A stretch of DNA of 7,192 nucleotides from Alphaproteobacteria bacterium. Lineage in GTDB: Bacteria > Pseudomonadota > Alphaproteobacteria > Micropepsales > Micropepsaceae. Numbering within the stretch: position 1 is the first letter of the stretch; each line of letters opens with the position of its first letter. The DNA lies in the NCBI GenBank assembly GCA_947373775.1, contig CANBZE010000094.1, positions 1-7,192 on the forward strand. The letters are read 5' to 3'. The position numbers were made by a program, and so were the translations under genes. Positions 1 to 6,136 of this stretch are shown here, one piece after another. The notes beneath the pieces were generated by a model. The model ran no database searches. It was not told the DNA's origin and saw only the letters and a program-made list of their open reading frames with translations.

Positions 1-2
1 CG

Positions 3-758
3 GCGCTGATCGTTTCCTGGTGGGTGCATGGTTTGCAGAAATTGCCCAAGGACCGGCATCCGCCGCTGTGGCGCAGCATCTGTTTTGCCGCCGGTGTGCT
101 GAGCTTCTGGATCGTGCTGCAGACCCGCATCGATTATTACGCCCAGCACATGTTCTTCGTGCACCGGGCGGCGCATTTTGTGCTGCATCATTTCGGCGCA
201 TTCTTTATCGCGCTGGGCATGGCTGCGCCGGTGCTGTGGGCGGGGATGCCGGACTTCCTCAAGCCCGTGGTGAAAGCACGGCCGGTACAGGCGGTATTGT
301 CCTTCCTGCAAAATCCGGTGATGGCGCCGTTCCTGTTTGTCGGCTTGCTCTATTTCTGGCTGATCCCCGGCATCCATACCCGCGTCATGCTGGATGCCAA
401 CCTGTATGAGCTGATGAACTGGACCATGGCGATCAATGGCGTGATGTTCTGGTCGCTGATCCTGGACAGCCGGGCCAAACCGCCGGCGCGGCTCTCGCAC
501 CTGATGCGCGCCGCCCTGATCCTGGTGATCGAGCTGCCGCAGATGGTGCTGGGCGCCATCCTGTCCCTGACCGAGCATGACATTTACCCGGTCTATATGA
601 TCTGCGGCCGGGTGCTGGACATGACGGCGCTCAATGACCAACATTATGGCGGTTTGATCATCTGGCTGCCCGGGACCTTGACCAGTTTCGCCGCCATGAT
701 CGTGGTGCTGGTCACCATGCGTCTGAACGAAGAAAGAGCAGAACGTGAAGCGGCTTAG
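3..758 (+). CDS. Cytochrome c oxidase assembly protein, CtaG (caa3) family, 5'-truncated
   Basis: The polytopic inner-membrane protein is cut by the window edge. The frame is open to the first base, so the GTG at 24 is not a trusted start; 251 residues are visible. The fragment opens inside a hydrophobic stretch (ALIVSWWV). Further membrane segments lie at about residues 25-41, 58-81, 106-123, 138-154, 163-185 and 217-238, fitting the seven-helix caa3_CtaG family (usually about 250-300 residues), so little is missing. A His-rich cluster at H49, H54, H58, H62 and H63, and a DQHYGG motif at 212-217 before the last helix, are the family signature. CtaG proteins of this type are linked to maturation of the copper centres of heme-copper oxidases. 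The next gene, a PCu(A)C chaperone, starts inside the 3' end of this one, which supports a copper-delivery role. Oxidase subunit genes may lie upstream, but this cannot be seen. The family call is firm; the exact function is inferred. Confidence 0.85.
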   Translation, partial: ALIVSWWVHGLQKLPKDRHPPLWRSICFAAGVLSFWIVLQTRIDYYAQHMFFVHRAAHFVLHHFGAFFIALGMAAPVLWAGMPDFLKPVVKARPVQAVLSFLQNPVMAPFLFVGLLYFWLIPGIHTRVMLDANLYELMNWTMAINGVMFWSLILDSRAKPPARLSHLMRAALILVIELPQMVLGAILSLTEHDIYPVYMICGRVLDMTALNDQHYGGLIIWLPGTLTSFAAMIVVLVTMRLNEERAEREAA

Positions 759-1161
759 TCTTGTCATTCTTCTGGCGACAGCCTTGCCGGCGAGCGCCGC
801 ACCGTTCGACATCACCGGCGCCTGGTTCCGCAGCCTGCCGGGCAAGCTGCCGGCCGGCGGCTATTTCACCGCCCAGAACAATAGTCGCCGTGATGTCTCG
901 ATCACCGGTGCGCGCTCGGACGCCTGCGGCATGCTGATGATCCACCAGTCGTCCAACAAGGGCGGCATGAGCGGCATGGACATGATGGATACGGTCAAGG
1001 TGCCGGCGGGCGGGCAGGTCACGTTCGCGCCCGGCGGCTATCACCTGATGTGCGAAGGCGCCAAGATGAAGATCGGCACCAAGGTGCCGGTGCTGATCAA
1101 CCTGTCGGATGGCACCACCGTGGCGGTGGCCTTTGACGTCAAGGGCGCGACGGGGAAGTAA
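745..1161 (+). CDS. Periplasmic copper chaperone, PCu(A)C family
   Basis: A 138-residue exported copper(I)-binding protein. Residues 1-18 form a signal peptide (basic KR, hydrophobic core, ASA before A19), so the mature protein is periplasmic. The copper site matches the family spacing exactly: H67, M78, H100 and M102, that is H-x10-M-x21-H-x-M. The Met that often follows the first His is Gln68 here. The loop before M78 is Met-rich (M75, M78, M80, M81). C61 and C103 flank the site and could form a disulfide. PCu(A)C proteins deliver copper to the CuA site of cytochrome c oxidase, often with Sco. The GTG start at 745 lies inside the last codons of the upstream CtaG-family gene (14-nt overlap) and is preceded by a purine-rich AGAAAGAG, indicating coupled translation. 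The gene ends in tandem stops, TAA then TAG. Family assignment is strong. Confidence 0.92.
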   Translation: MKRLSLVILLATALPASAAPFDITGAWFRSLPGKLPAGGYFTAQNNSRRDVSITGARSDACGMLMIHQSSNKGGMSGMDMMDTVKVPAGGQVTFAPGGYHLMCEGAKMKIGTKVPVLINLSDGTTVAVAFDVKGATGK

Positions 1162-1194
1162 TAGACGCCGCTTTGCCCCATGCTATGGTCGTGC

Positions 1195-1201
1195 AGGGGA
1201 G
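1195..1201 (+). promoter_or_regulatory. Ribosome binding site fixing the transporter start
   Basis: AGGGGAG lies 4 nt before the ATG at 1206. The in-frame TTG at 1173 and ATG at 1185 have no comparable purine tract, so the 1206 start is preferred. It also places the conserved N-terminus of the transporter at a normal distance from the first membrane helix. Confidence 0.6.
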
Positions 1202-1205
1202 CAGC

Positions 1206-2483
1206 ATGACCAATCCGGATCAGAACCAGGTTTTCGCCAAATGCGCGGTGCGGCTGATCCCGTTCCTGATGCTGCTCTATTTCGTCAATTACCTGGACCG
1301 GGTGAATGTCGGCTTCGCGGCCCTGACCATGAACAAGGATCTGGGCTTTTCGCCATCGGTCTATGGCGCGGCCGCCAGTATCTTCTTCATCAGCTATGCG
1401 ATCTTCCAGATTCCCGCCACCATGTTCGTGGCGCGTCTGGGCCACAAGCGCGCCATTTGCATGGTCATGGCGTTCTGGGGGGCGGTGTCGGCCGCGACGT
1501 CGCTGGTCACCGAGCCTTACGGTTTTTACGCCGCGCGCTTCCTGTTGGGTGTGGCGGAGGCCGGATTTTTCCCCGGCATCATCCTGTACCTGACATTCTG
1601 GTTTCCACGCGAATACCGCGCCCGCTTCACCGCCATCTTCATGACCGCCATTCCGCTGTCTTCGACCTTTGGCGGACCGCTGTCGGGACTGCTGCTGCAA
1701 CTGGACAGCCTGGGCGGTTTGCGCGGTTGGCAATGGCTGTTCCTGATCGAAGGATTGCCGGCTTGCGCGCTGGCGCTGGCGGTACTGAAATTCCTGCCCG
1801 ATGGTCCGGCCCAGGCCAGCTTCCTGTCACAGGCCGAGAAGGACACCATCACCGCGCGGCTGGCGGATGAGCGCCCGGCAACCCATACCAGCGTGTGGCC
1901 GGGGATTTTCGATCTGCGTGTGCTGCTGCTGGGCCTTGTGGGGACCGGCATCAACTCCGCCATCTTCGGCACCCAGTTGTGGATGCCACTGATCATCAAG
2001 TCGCTGGGCTATTCCAACCTGGCCACGGGTTTCATCATTGCCGTGCCCTGGATGCTGGGGATCGTCGTCATGATCTTGGTGGCCCGCTCCAGCGACCGTC
2101 GGGGCGAGCGGCCCTGGCATGTCGCCATATCGCTGGCCATCGCGGCCTGCGGATTTGTGATCGCGGCCATGGCGACCAATCCCTATGTGGTGATGGGGGG
2201 GCTTTTCGTCGTCGTGCTGGGGATCATCGGCCATTACGGGCCCTTTTATACGCTGGCTTCATCCTTCTTTTCGGGCCGGGCGGCGCCAGCCTCAATCGCG
2301 GCGGTGAACCTGCTGTCCACCGGGCTGGGCGGGTTTATCGGGCCAAACCTGATCGGCCAGCTCAAGCAGTCGACCGGCGGTTATCCCGCCGGCATGCTGG
2401 CGCTGGCGGTGGGGCTGGCCATCTCGGTCACCCTGGTGCTGACCTTGCGCCGGGTGATGGCGGTGCGGACGGCAATCGCCTAG
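1206..2483 (+). CDS. MFS transporter, anion:cation symporter (ACS) type
   Basis: A 425-residue inner-membrane secondary transporter with twelve predicted helices in two halves and a cytoplasmic loop at about 198-230. Features typical of the ACS group (organic-anion/H+ symporters such as phthalate, tartrate, glucarate and hydroxyphenylacetate carriers) are NYLDRVNVGFA at 28-38 at the end of helix 1, the loop 2-3 region FVARLGHKR at 74-82, RFLLGVAEAGFFPG at 111-124, and GWQWLFLIEG at 174-183. The substrate cannot be read from the sequence. Its nearest neighbours are copper-chaperone genes 44 nt upstream and a convergent msrA, so there is no catabolic operon to suggest a ligand; it may be transcribed from the upstream operon or from its own promoter. 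The stop codon TAG sits in a CTAG shared with the msrA stop on the other strand. Family is confident; substrate is unknown. Confidence 0.88.
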   Translation: MTNPDQNQVFAKCAVRLIPFLMLLYFVNYLDRVNVGFAALTMNKDLGFSPSVYGAAASIFFISYAIFQIPATMFVARLGHKRAICMVMAFWGAVSAATSLVTEPYGFYAARFLLGVAEAGFFPGIILYLTFWFPREYRARFTAIFMTAIPLSSTFGGPLSGLLLQLDSLGGLRGWQWLFLIEGLPACALALAVLKFLPDGPAQASFLSQAEKDTITARLADERPATHTSVWPGIFDLRVLLLGLVGTGINSAIFGTQLWMPLIIKSLGYSNLATGFIIAVPWMLGIVVMILVARSSDRRGERPWHVAISLAIAACGFVIAAMATNPYVVMGGLFVVVLGIIGHYGPFYTLASSFFSGRAAPASIAAVNLLSTGLGGFIGPNLIGQLKQSTGGYPAGMLALAVGLAISVTLVLTLRRVMAVRTAIA

Positions 2484-2980
2484 CGCGCGTCTTCTTCCTG
2501 AAGTTCGGCAAATGACACATGGCACGAACCGCCATGCTTCTGGAAATAGCGCTGATGGCTTTCCTCGGCCTTCCAGAAGGTGGGGGCGGGTTCGATCTGG
2601 GTGACGATCGGCTTGCTCCACTTACCCGACGCCGCGAGCTTGTCCTTCTCCTCGGCGGCGATGCGCGCCTGCTCCTCGCCATGGGTGAAGATCACCGAGC
2701 GGTACTGGGTACCGAAGTCGGGGCCCTGGCGGTCCTTCTGGGTGGGGTTGTGCATCCGGAAGAACAGCTGGACGAGGGTGGCGTAGGAAACCTTGGCGGG
2801 GTCGAATGTCACCTCCACCACCTCGGCATGGTAGGTGTCGCCGCTACAGACCTGACGGTAGGTGGGGTTGTCGCCGGCGCCGCCGGCATAGCCGCTGACC
2901 GCGTCGCTGACGCCCGGGACCTGGCGGAAGAAGTCCTCCACCCCCCAGAAACAGCCTGCGCCAAAGAGTGCCTTTTCCAT
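2480..2980 (-). CDS. msrA: Peptide-methionine (S)-S-oxide reductase MsrA
   Basis: A 166-residue cytoplasmic repair enzyme that reduces the S epimer of methionine sulfoxide, free or in proteins, usually with thioredoxin. The catalytic motif GCFWG has C10 as nucleophile. Y31 in GYAGG, E53 in HAEVVEV and Y93 in GTQYRS correspond to the conserved residues that bind and activate the sulfoxide, and HNPTQ at 77-81 is also typical. C153 near the C-terminus (GGSCHVSF) is the probable resolving cysteine; C45 is the other cysteine. The ATG at 2980 is chosen over an upstream in-frame start at 3061 because homology begins right after it and TGAGGT lies 5 nt upstream. The gene is monocistronic in this window, divergent from thiO and convergent with the MFS gene, with a 4-bp overlap. 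No msrB is present here. The assignment is secure. Confidence 0.96.
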   Translation of the reverse strand: MEKALFGAGCFWGVEDFFRQVPGVSDAVSGYAGGAGDNPTYRQVCSGDTYHAEVVEVTFDPAKVSYATLVQLFFRMHNPTQKDRQGPDFGTQYRSVIFTHGEEQARIAAEEKDKLAASGKWSKPIVTQIEPAPTFWKAEESHQRYFQKHGGSCHVSFAELQEEDAR

Positions 2981-3038
2981 CTCAAACCTCACGCCGAATT
3001 TGCTTCCATAGTACGCGCCAAACCCGATGCAGTTACAT

Positions 3039-3112
3039 CCTCCCCCGTGCGCGCAGCGCATAACGGGGGAGGTGCCCAGTAGCAGCGCCTGCGCTGCGAA
3101 TGGGCGGAGGGG
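3039..3112 (+). repeat. Structured palindromic intergenic repeat, copy A
   Basis: The element has three parts. First is a 10-bp perfect inverted repeat, CCTCCCCCGT at 3039-3048 with ACGGGGGAGG at 3063-3072, whose loop has its own GCGC/GCGC arms (3049-3052 and 3056-3059). Second is a hairpin closed by GCCCA 3074-3078 and TGGGC 3101-3105, with GCAGCGC 3082-3088 against GCGCTGC 3091-3097. Third is GGAGGGG at 3106-3112, which could pair with the first CCTCCCC instead. A clear second copy lies at 6733-6808 on the other strand. It has no U-tract and lies in the 5' region of both flanking genes, so it is not acting as a terminator for them. It resembles REP-like elements of GC-rich alphaproteobacteria; the family name is unknown to me. 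Confidence 0.75.
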
Positions 3113-3191
3113 TCATACCTGAAGCCGCGCAGGATGCATGCCGGTTACATCCCCTGCGGCAACGGTTATAGAGGCGCATGGCCCCGCCAAA

Positions 3192-3286
3192 GTCATCCCA
3201 TGTTTCGCATGTCATCCGGTTGATGACGGTCCTCAAGGACTTCTCAAACTACTTTAGCCTTCCGATCTATCCTGTTGTCTGGACAA
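3192..3286 (+). promoter_or_regulatory. Palindrome cluster upstream of thiO, possible operator
   Basis: Three small inverted repeats precede thiO: GTCATC-N5-GATGAC (3211-3227), GTCCT-CA-AGGAC (3229-3240) and TTGTC-TG-GACAA (3275-3286). An extra direct copy of GTCATCC lies at 3192-3198. Their density is suggestive of regulator binding, but each is short and no regulator is encoded nearby. Confidence 0.3.
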
Positions 3287-3299
3287 TGGATGTTCGGGC

Positions 3300-3310
3300 A
3301 GGGAAGGAGG
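3300..3310 (+). promoter_or_regulatory. Ribosome binding site of thiO, tightly spaced
   Basis: The purine tract AGGGAAGGAGG runs almost into the ATG at 3312. Its strongest match, AAGGAGG at 3304-3310, leaves only 1 nt, while AGGGA at 3300-3304 leaves 7 nt. No other start codon fits, because the dinucleotide-binding motif begins at residue 3. Confidence 0.5.
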
Positions 3311-3311
3311 C

Positions 3312-4376
3312 ATGAAGATCGTCATCATAGGCGCCGGGGTGGCCGGTCTGGGGATCGGTTGGCGACTGCTGCAGGCCGGAGTTTCGGTCACCATTCTGGA
3401 GCGGGCGCGGCCCGGCGGCGGCGCCAGCTGGGCGGCCGCCGGCATGCTGGCGGTCACCGCCGAACTGGAGGATGCCGCCGAGCCGGAACGGGCCCTGGCC
3501 CTGCGGGCAAATGCGCTGTGGCCGGGCTTTGCCACCGAGCTGGAAGCGGCCAGCGGGCGGGCCGTGTTCCTGAACCAGGGCGGGGCGCTGCTGCTGGCCG
3601 GCGATGAGGCCGAGCTGGCGGTGATGCGGGCGCGGGCTGAGGGTGGTGAGCTCCGGATCGTGGACGCTGCCGAGGCGAAGGCCCTGGTGCCTCTCCTGGG
3701 TGGAGCGTTGGGCGGCCTGTGGTCGCCGCACGAGGCGCATGTCGACAACCGCGCCCTGTGCGAGGCGCTGACCGTCGCCTTCCTGAAGGCGGGCGGGGTG
3801 CTCAATCCCAACGAGGCGGCGGTGCGGATCGAGGAGCGGGGCGGGCGGGCCTCTGCTGTCCAGACATCCTATGGCCGCTACGAAGCCGATGCGGTGCTGG
3901 TGGCGGCCGGCGCCTGGAGCGGCCTGTTGGAGCAGCTTCCCATTGTGCCCGTGAAGGGCGAGGTCATCGCCCTGAGCCCACCGTCCGGCACGATGCTGCC
4001 GGGACCGGTAATATGGGGCGAGCATGTCTATTGCGTGCCCCGGCATGGCAGGCTTCTGGTGGGTGCTACGGTCGAGGAGGCCGGGTTCGACACCAGCGTC
4101 ACGCCGGCGGGCCGTGACCATCTGCGCGCCTGCGCCGAAAAGCTGATGCCGTCACTGAAAAACTGGGCCCTGTCGGACCATTGGGCGGGCTTGCGTCCCA
4201 AGAGCCCGGACGGCTTGCCGCTGCTGGGCGAGACGGCTACAGCGGGCCTGTTCGTGGCGGGCGGCCAGTACCGCAACGGCATCTTGTTCGCTCCCGCCGT
4301 CGCCGGTGAAATGGCGGACCTGATACGAGGCAAGGCAGCGGTAATCCCCGCATTCGACCCAAGGAGATTTGCATGA
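3312..4376 (+). CDS. thiO: FAD-dependent glycine oxidase, ThiO family
   Basis: A 354-residue cytoplasmic flavoprotein of the DAO fold. The N-terminal Rossmann motif GAGVAG is at 7-12, with acidic E30 at the end of strand 2 for the FAD ribose. GASWAAAGMLA at 37-47 is characteristic of ThiO. Toward the C-terminus are WAGLRPKSPDGLPLLGE (291-307), where R295 probably corresponds to the substrate-carboxylate arginine of Bacillus glycine oxidase, and GGQYRNGILFAP (317-328). ThiO oxidises glycine to iminoacetate for the thiazole half of thiamine. Length is typical (about 330-370). ThiO usually sits with thiS, thiG or thiE; here none follows, and the stop overlaps the start of a HIT-family gene through ATGA. 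The last codons also form the AAGGAG site for that gene. A different amine or D-amino-acid substrate cannot be excluded from sequence. Confidence 0.87.
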   Translation: MKIVIIGAGVAGLGIGWRLLQAGVSVTILERARPGGGASWAAAGMLAVTAELEDAAEPERALALRANALWPGFATELEAASGRAVFLNQGGALLLAGDEAELAVMRARAEGGELRIVDAAEAKALVPLLGGALGGLWSPHEAHVDNRALCEALTVAFLKAGGVLNPNEAAVRIEERGGRASAVQTSYGRYEADAVLVAAGAWSGLLEQLPIVPVKGEVIALSPPSGTMLPGPVIWGEHVYCVPRHGRLLVGATVEEAGFDTSVTPAGRDHLRACAEKLMPSLKNWALSDHWAGLRPKSPDGLPLLGETATAGLFVAGGQYRNGILFAPAVAGEMADLIRGKAAVIPAFDPRRFA

Positions 4377-4768
4377 ATGAATTCGTTGTCGATCCGGTGA
4401 TCGCGGGCCTGACGCAGACCATCACCGACTGGCCGCTGAGCCGGCTCTTTGTCTTTAACGACTCCCGCTATCACTGGGGCCTGTTGGTGCCGCGCCGCGC
4501 TGGGGTGGTTGAGATGTGCGACCTGTCGCCCGAAGACCAGGCCCAGATGATGAAGGAGATCATCCAGCTGTCGAACATCATCCGCACTCTGCCGGGGGTG
4601 GAGAAGCTGAATGTCGGCAACCTGGGCAACATGGTGCTGCAGCTGCACGTCCATGTGATCGGCCGCTTCAAGGGCGATCCGGCATGGCCGGGCCCGGTCT
4701 GGGGCCATTCCAAGCCGGTGCCGTGGGAGGGGACCGCCCCGCTGATGGCCGCGGTAAGCAAACGTTAA
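4373..4768 (+). CDS. HIT-family nucleotide hydrolase/transferase-like protein
   Basis: A 131-residue protein of the histidine-triad superfamily, whose members hydrolyse or transfer nucleotides from substrates such as diadenosine polyphosphates or AMP conjugates. The core motif is QLHVHVI at 90-96. The first His of the usual HxHxH is replaced by Q90, while H92 (the expected nucleophile) and H94 are kept. LNVGNLGN at 79-86 is the usual nucleotide-contacting segment before the triad. GDPAWPGPVWG at 101-111 after it is a signature I associate with a proteobacterial HIT subfamily in which this Gln is common. FVFNDSRYHWGLLVPRR at 26-42 forms the N-terminal strands. AAGGAG at 4361-4366 lies 6 nt before the ATG, inside the end of thiO, and the ATGA overlap implies translational coupling. 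The stop TAA lies within a TTAACCAT site. The substrate is unknown. Confidence 0.88.
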   Translation: MNEFVVDPVIAGLTQTITDWPLSRLFVFNDSRYHWGLLVPRRAGVVEMCDLSPEDQAQMMKEIIQLSNIIRTLPGVEKLNVGNLGNMVLQLHVHVIGRFKGDPAWPGPVWGHSKPVPWEGTAPLMAAVSKR

Positions 4769-4772
4769 CCAT
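4765..4772 (+). promoter_or_regulatory. Candidate CtrA half-site (TTAACCAT)
   Basis: An exact match to the TTAACCAT motif described for the alphaproteobacterial cell-cycle regulator CtrA. It overlaps the stop codon of the HIT gene and ends 19 nt before the ATG of the transglycosylase-like gene. An 8-mer can occur by chance, but an AT-rich octamer in such GC-rich DNA at a gene boundary is notable. Function is inferred only. Confidence 0.4.
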
Positions 4773-4791
4773 AAGGGGGCAGAACAGCCCC

Positions 4792-5652
4792 ATGCAGGCA
4801 GAAGCCGCATCTTCTTTGGGCGCAGAACGCGTCGTGGCCGCGCTGAAAAGCGCTGCCGCCGCGACCGGGTCTGATTTCCATTACCTGCTGGGCACCGCCA
4901 TGCGCGAGTCCAGCCTCAAGCCCACGGCGCAGTCGTCCACGTCATCGGCAGCCGGGCTGTTCCAGTTCATTGACCAGACCTGGCTGGGGCTGGTGAAGGA
5001 ACATGGCGGCCAGCACGGGCTTGGCAATTATGCCGCCGCCATCAGCAAGGATTCCGACGGCCGCTATCACGCCGATACGGGCGCCAAGGCGTCTATCCTG
5101 GCGCTGCGCAAGGATCCGGAAACCGCCGCCTTGATGGCGGGCGAATATGCCAAGTCCACCCAGGGCACCATGCGCGCTTCGCTGGGGCGCGAGGTCTGCG
5201 GCGGCGAACTTTATGCAGCGCACTTCCTGGGCCCCGATGCGGCCTGCAAGCTGATCAAGGCGGCGGGCAGTGATCCCACCACCAGCGCCGCCTCGCTGTT
5301 TCCCCAGGCGGCGTCCGCCAACAAAAGCGTGTTCTTCCATGACAGCGGCACGCCCAAGTCCGTCCGCGAAGTCTATGACTGGGCGATGAAGCAGCCGGGC
5401 GGGGCGGGGACGTCGCGCATCCAAGATGCCGGCACGCCGCCGCTGACGTTTGACAAGGCGCGCCTCACGGTGGCGACGGCGCACGACGCCCAGGTCCAGA
5501 TGCTGCTGGCGAGCGTGATGAACTGGCAGCCCAAGCACAGCGCGTTCAGCAGCTTGTTTGGGATGCAGGACAAGGCCACGCCCAGCTCGGCGATGAGTTT
5601 CAGCCCCGGTTTGCTGGGCCTCTTGTCGGATAGCAAGGACGCTACTTCGTAG
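4792..5652 (+). CDS. SLT-type lytic transglycosylase-like protein without signal peptide
   Basis: A 286-residue protein with an N-terminal lysozyme-like transglycosylase fold. The catalytic Glu is probably E39 in AMRESSLKP (36-44), followed by SSAAGLFQFIDQTW (51-64), the family's AxGLxQ/TW block. ELYAAHFLGPDAACKLI (139-155) is the block after the active-site domain seen in many alphaproteobacterial relatives. The remaining roughly 130 residues are low in predicted structure apart from SVREVYDWAM (190-199). SLT enzymes cut the MurNAc-GlcNAc bond of peptidoglycan with 1,6-anhydro product formation. No Sec signal or lipobox is present, since the chain starts MQAEAASSLG. This suggests a non-Sec route such as the flagellar exporter, or a missed upstream start; the only in-frame extension runs through the HIT gene in another frame. 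AAGGGGG at 4773-4779 lies 12 nt before ATG, a long spacing. Its 3' end overlaps the convergent Hpt gene by 11 bp. Confidence 0.82.
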   Translation: MQAEAASSLGAERVVAALKSAAAATGSDFHYLLGTAMRESSLKPTAQSSTSSAAGLFQFIDQTWLGLVKEHGGQHGLGNYAAAISKDSDGRYHADTGAKASILALRKDPETAALMAGEYAKSTQGTMRASLGREVCGGELYAAHFLGPDAACKLIKAAGSDPTTSAASLFPQAASANKSVFFHDSGTPKSVREVYDWAMKQPGGAGTSRIQDAGTPPLTFDKARLTVATAHDAQVQMLLASVMNWQPKHSAFSSLFGMQDKATPSSAMSFSPGLLGLLSDSKDATS

Positions 5653-6133
5653 CCGCCTTCACAACGTCATCCACCCGCGCATCCAGTTCGGCGCACAGCG
5701 CCTGGGCGATCTTGTCGTTGGTGTCCTTCAGGTTCTGCTTGTGGATCACCTGGATGGCATTCACATGCGCATCGATCAGGCTGAGCGGCAGGGCGGTGGC
5801 CGGCGGCAATTCACCGATCATGCGGGCCAGCGACCCGGCGACGCGGGCGATCAGCGGGAAATCGAAGGTCGGGGCCTGGCCCTTGATGTCATGGGCGCGG
5901 CGCAAAAGCGCACCACGGGTATCGGCATCAACCTTCTTGGCATAATTGGCGCGGGCTTCAATCAGCGCTTTCACGTCGCTGGCGATCCAGTCGCTGAACT
6001 GGCCTTTCAGGCCGTCCATCGCGGATTCCGCGCGCTTCATGGCGCCCATGTCCATGCCGCCCAGCCCGCCGCCGACCTTGGCCTTGAGCATGTTGGGCGG
6101 CATGAAGAGTTCGATCGGCTGCTGGCGTTTCAT
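5642..6133 (-). CDS. Hpt-domain phosphotransfer protein
   Basis: A 163-residue soluble protein with a histidine phosphotransfer domain. The phosphoacceptor is H81 in RAHDIKGQAPTF (79-90), the canonical HxxKG pattern on a helix, followed by a second helix (FPLIARVAGSLARMI, 92-106). Helices before it (about 33-68) and after it (about 118-160) complete a four-helix bundle. A Gly/Met-rich stretch (GGGLGGMDMG, 21-30) precedes it. Hpt proteins relay phosphate between receiver domains or from a hybrid kinase. Translation probably follows that of the response regulator: the ATG is 3 nt after its stop, with a GGAG 7 nt upstream inside that gene. No kinase is encoded in the window, so the partner is unknown. 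The pattern resembles small alphaproteobacterial Hpt proteins sometimes found near motility or chemotaxis genes; that link is an inference. Confidence 0.85.
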   Translation of the reverse strand: MKRQQPIELFMPPNMLKAKVGGGLGGMDMGAMKRAESAMDGLKGQFSDWIASDVKALIEARANYAKKVDADTRGALLRRAHDIKGQAPTFDFPLIARVAGSLARMIGELPPATALPLSLIDAHVNAIQVIHKQNLKDTNDKIAQALCAELDARVDDVVKAATK

Positions 6134-6136
6134 GGC

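Larger units (their letters stand above)
2981..3311. other. Divergent intergenic region between msrA and thiO
   Basis: This 331-nt gap carries no convincing gene. It holds copy A of a structured repeat (3039-3112), starting 59 nt upstream of msrA, then about 200 nt that should contain the thiO promoter. That part has a group of short palindromes (3192-3286). I see no convincing sigma70 -35/-10 pair for either gene; TATCCT at 3268-3273 is a weak -10 candidate. The conserved elements of a TPP riboswitch are not recognisable. Confidence 0.6.

Noticed and set aside
20..409. 129-codon ORF at the left edge
   Set aside because: It is an out-of-frame shadow of the CtaG-family gene, which has membrane helices and the DQHYGG motif.
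2981..3061. 27-residue N-terminal extension of MsrA
   Set aside because: MsrA homology starts at MEKALFGAGCFWG with a good ribosome binding site; the extension overlaps the palindromic repeat and is unlike a signal peptide.
3113..3311. TPP riboswitch upstream of thiO
   Set aside because: I looked for the conserved CUGAGA and ACCUGAU-type elements in the leader and did not find them.
3267..4121. 284-codon minus-strand ORF opposite thiO, with a 260-codon one at 4028-4810
   Set aside because: Low-complexity Arg/Gln/Ala/His-rich translations with no domain; thiO and the HIT gene explain the region.
4516..4791. N-terminal extension of the transglycosylase ORF
   Set aside because: The extension lies entirely inside the HIT gene in another frame and reads as Arg/Pro/Gly-rich noise; similarity to SLT proteins begins after the ATG at 4792.
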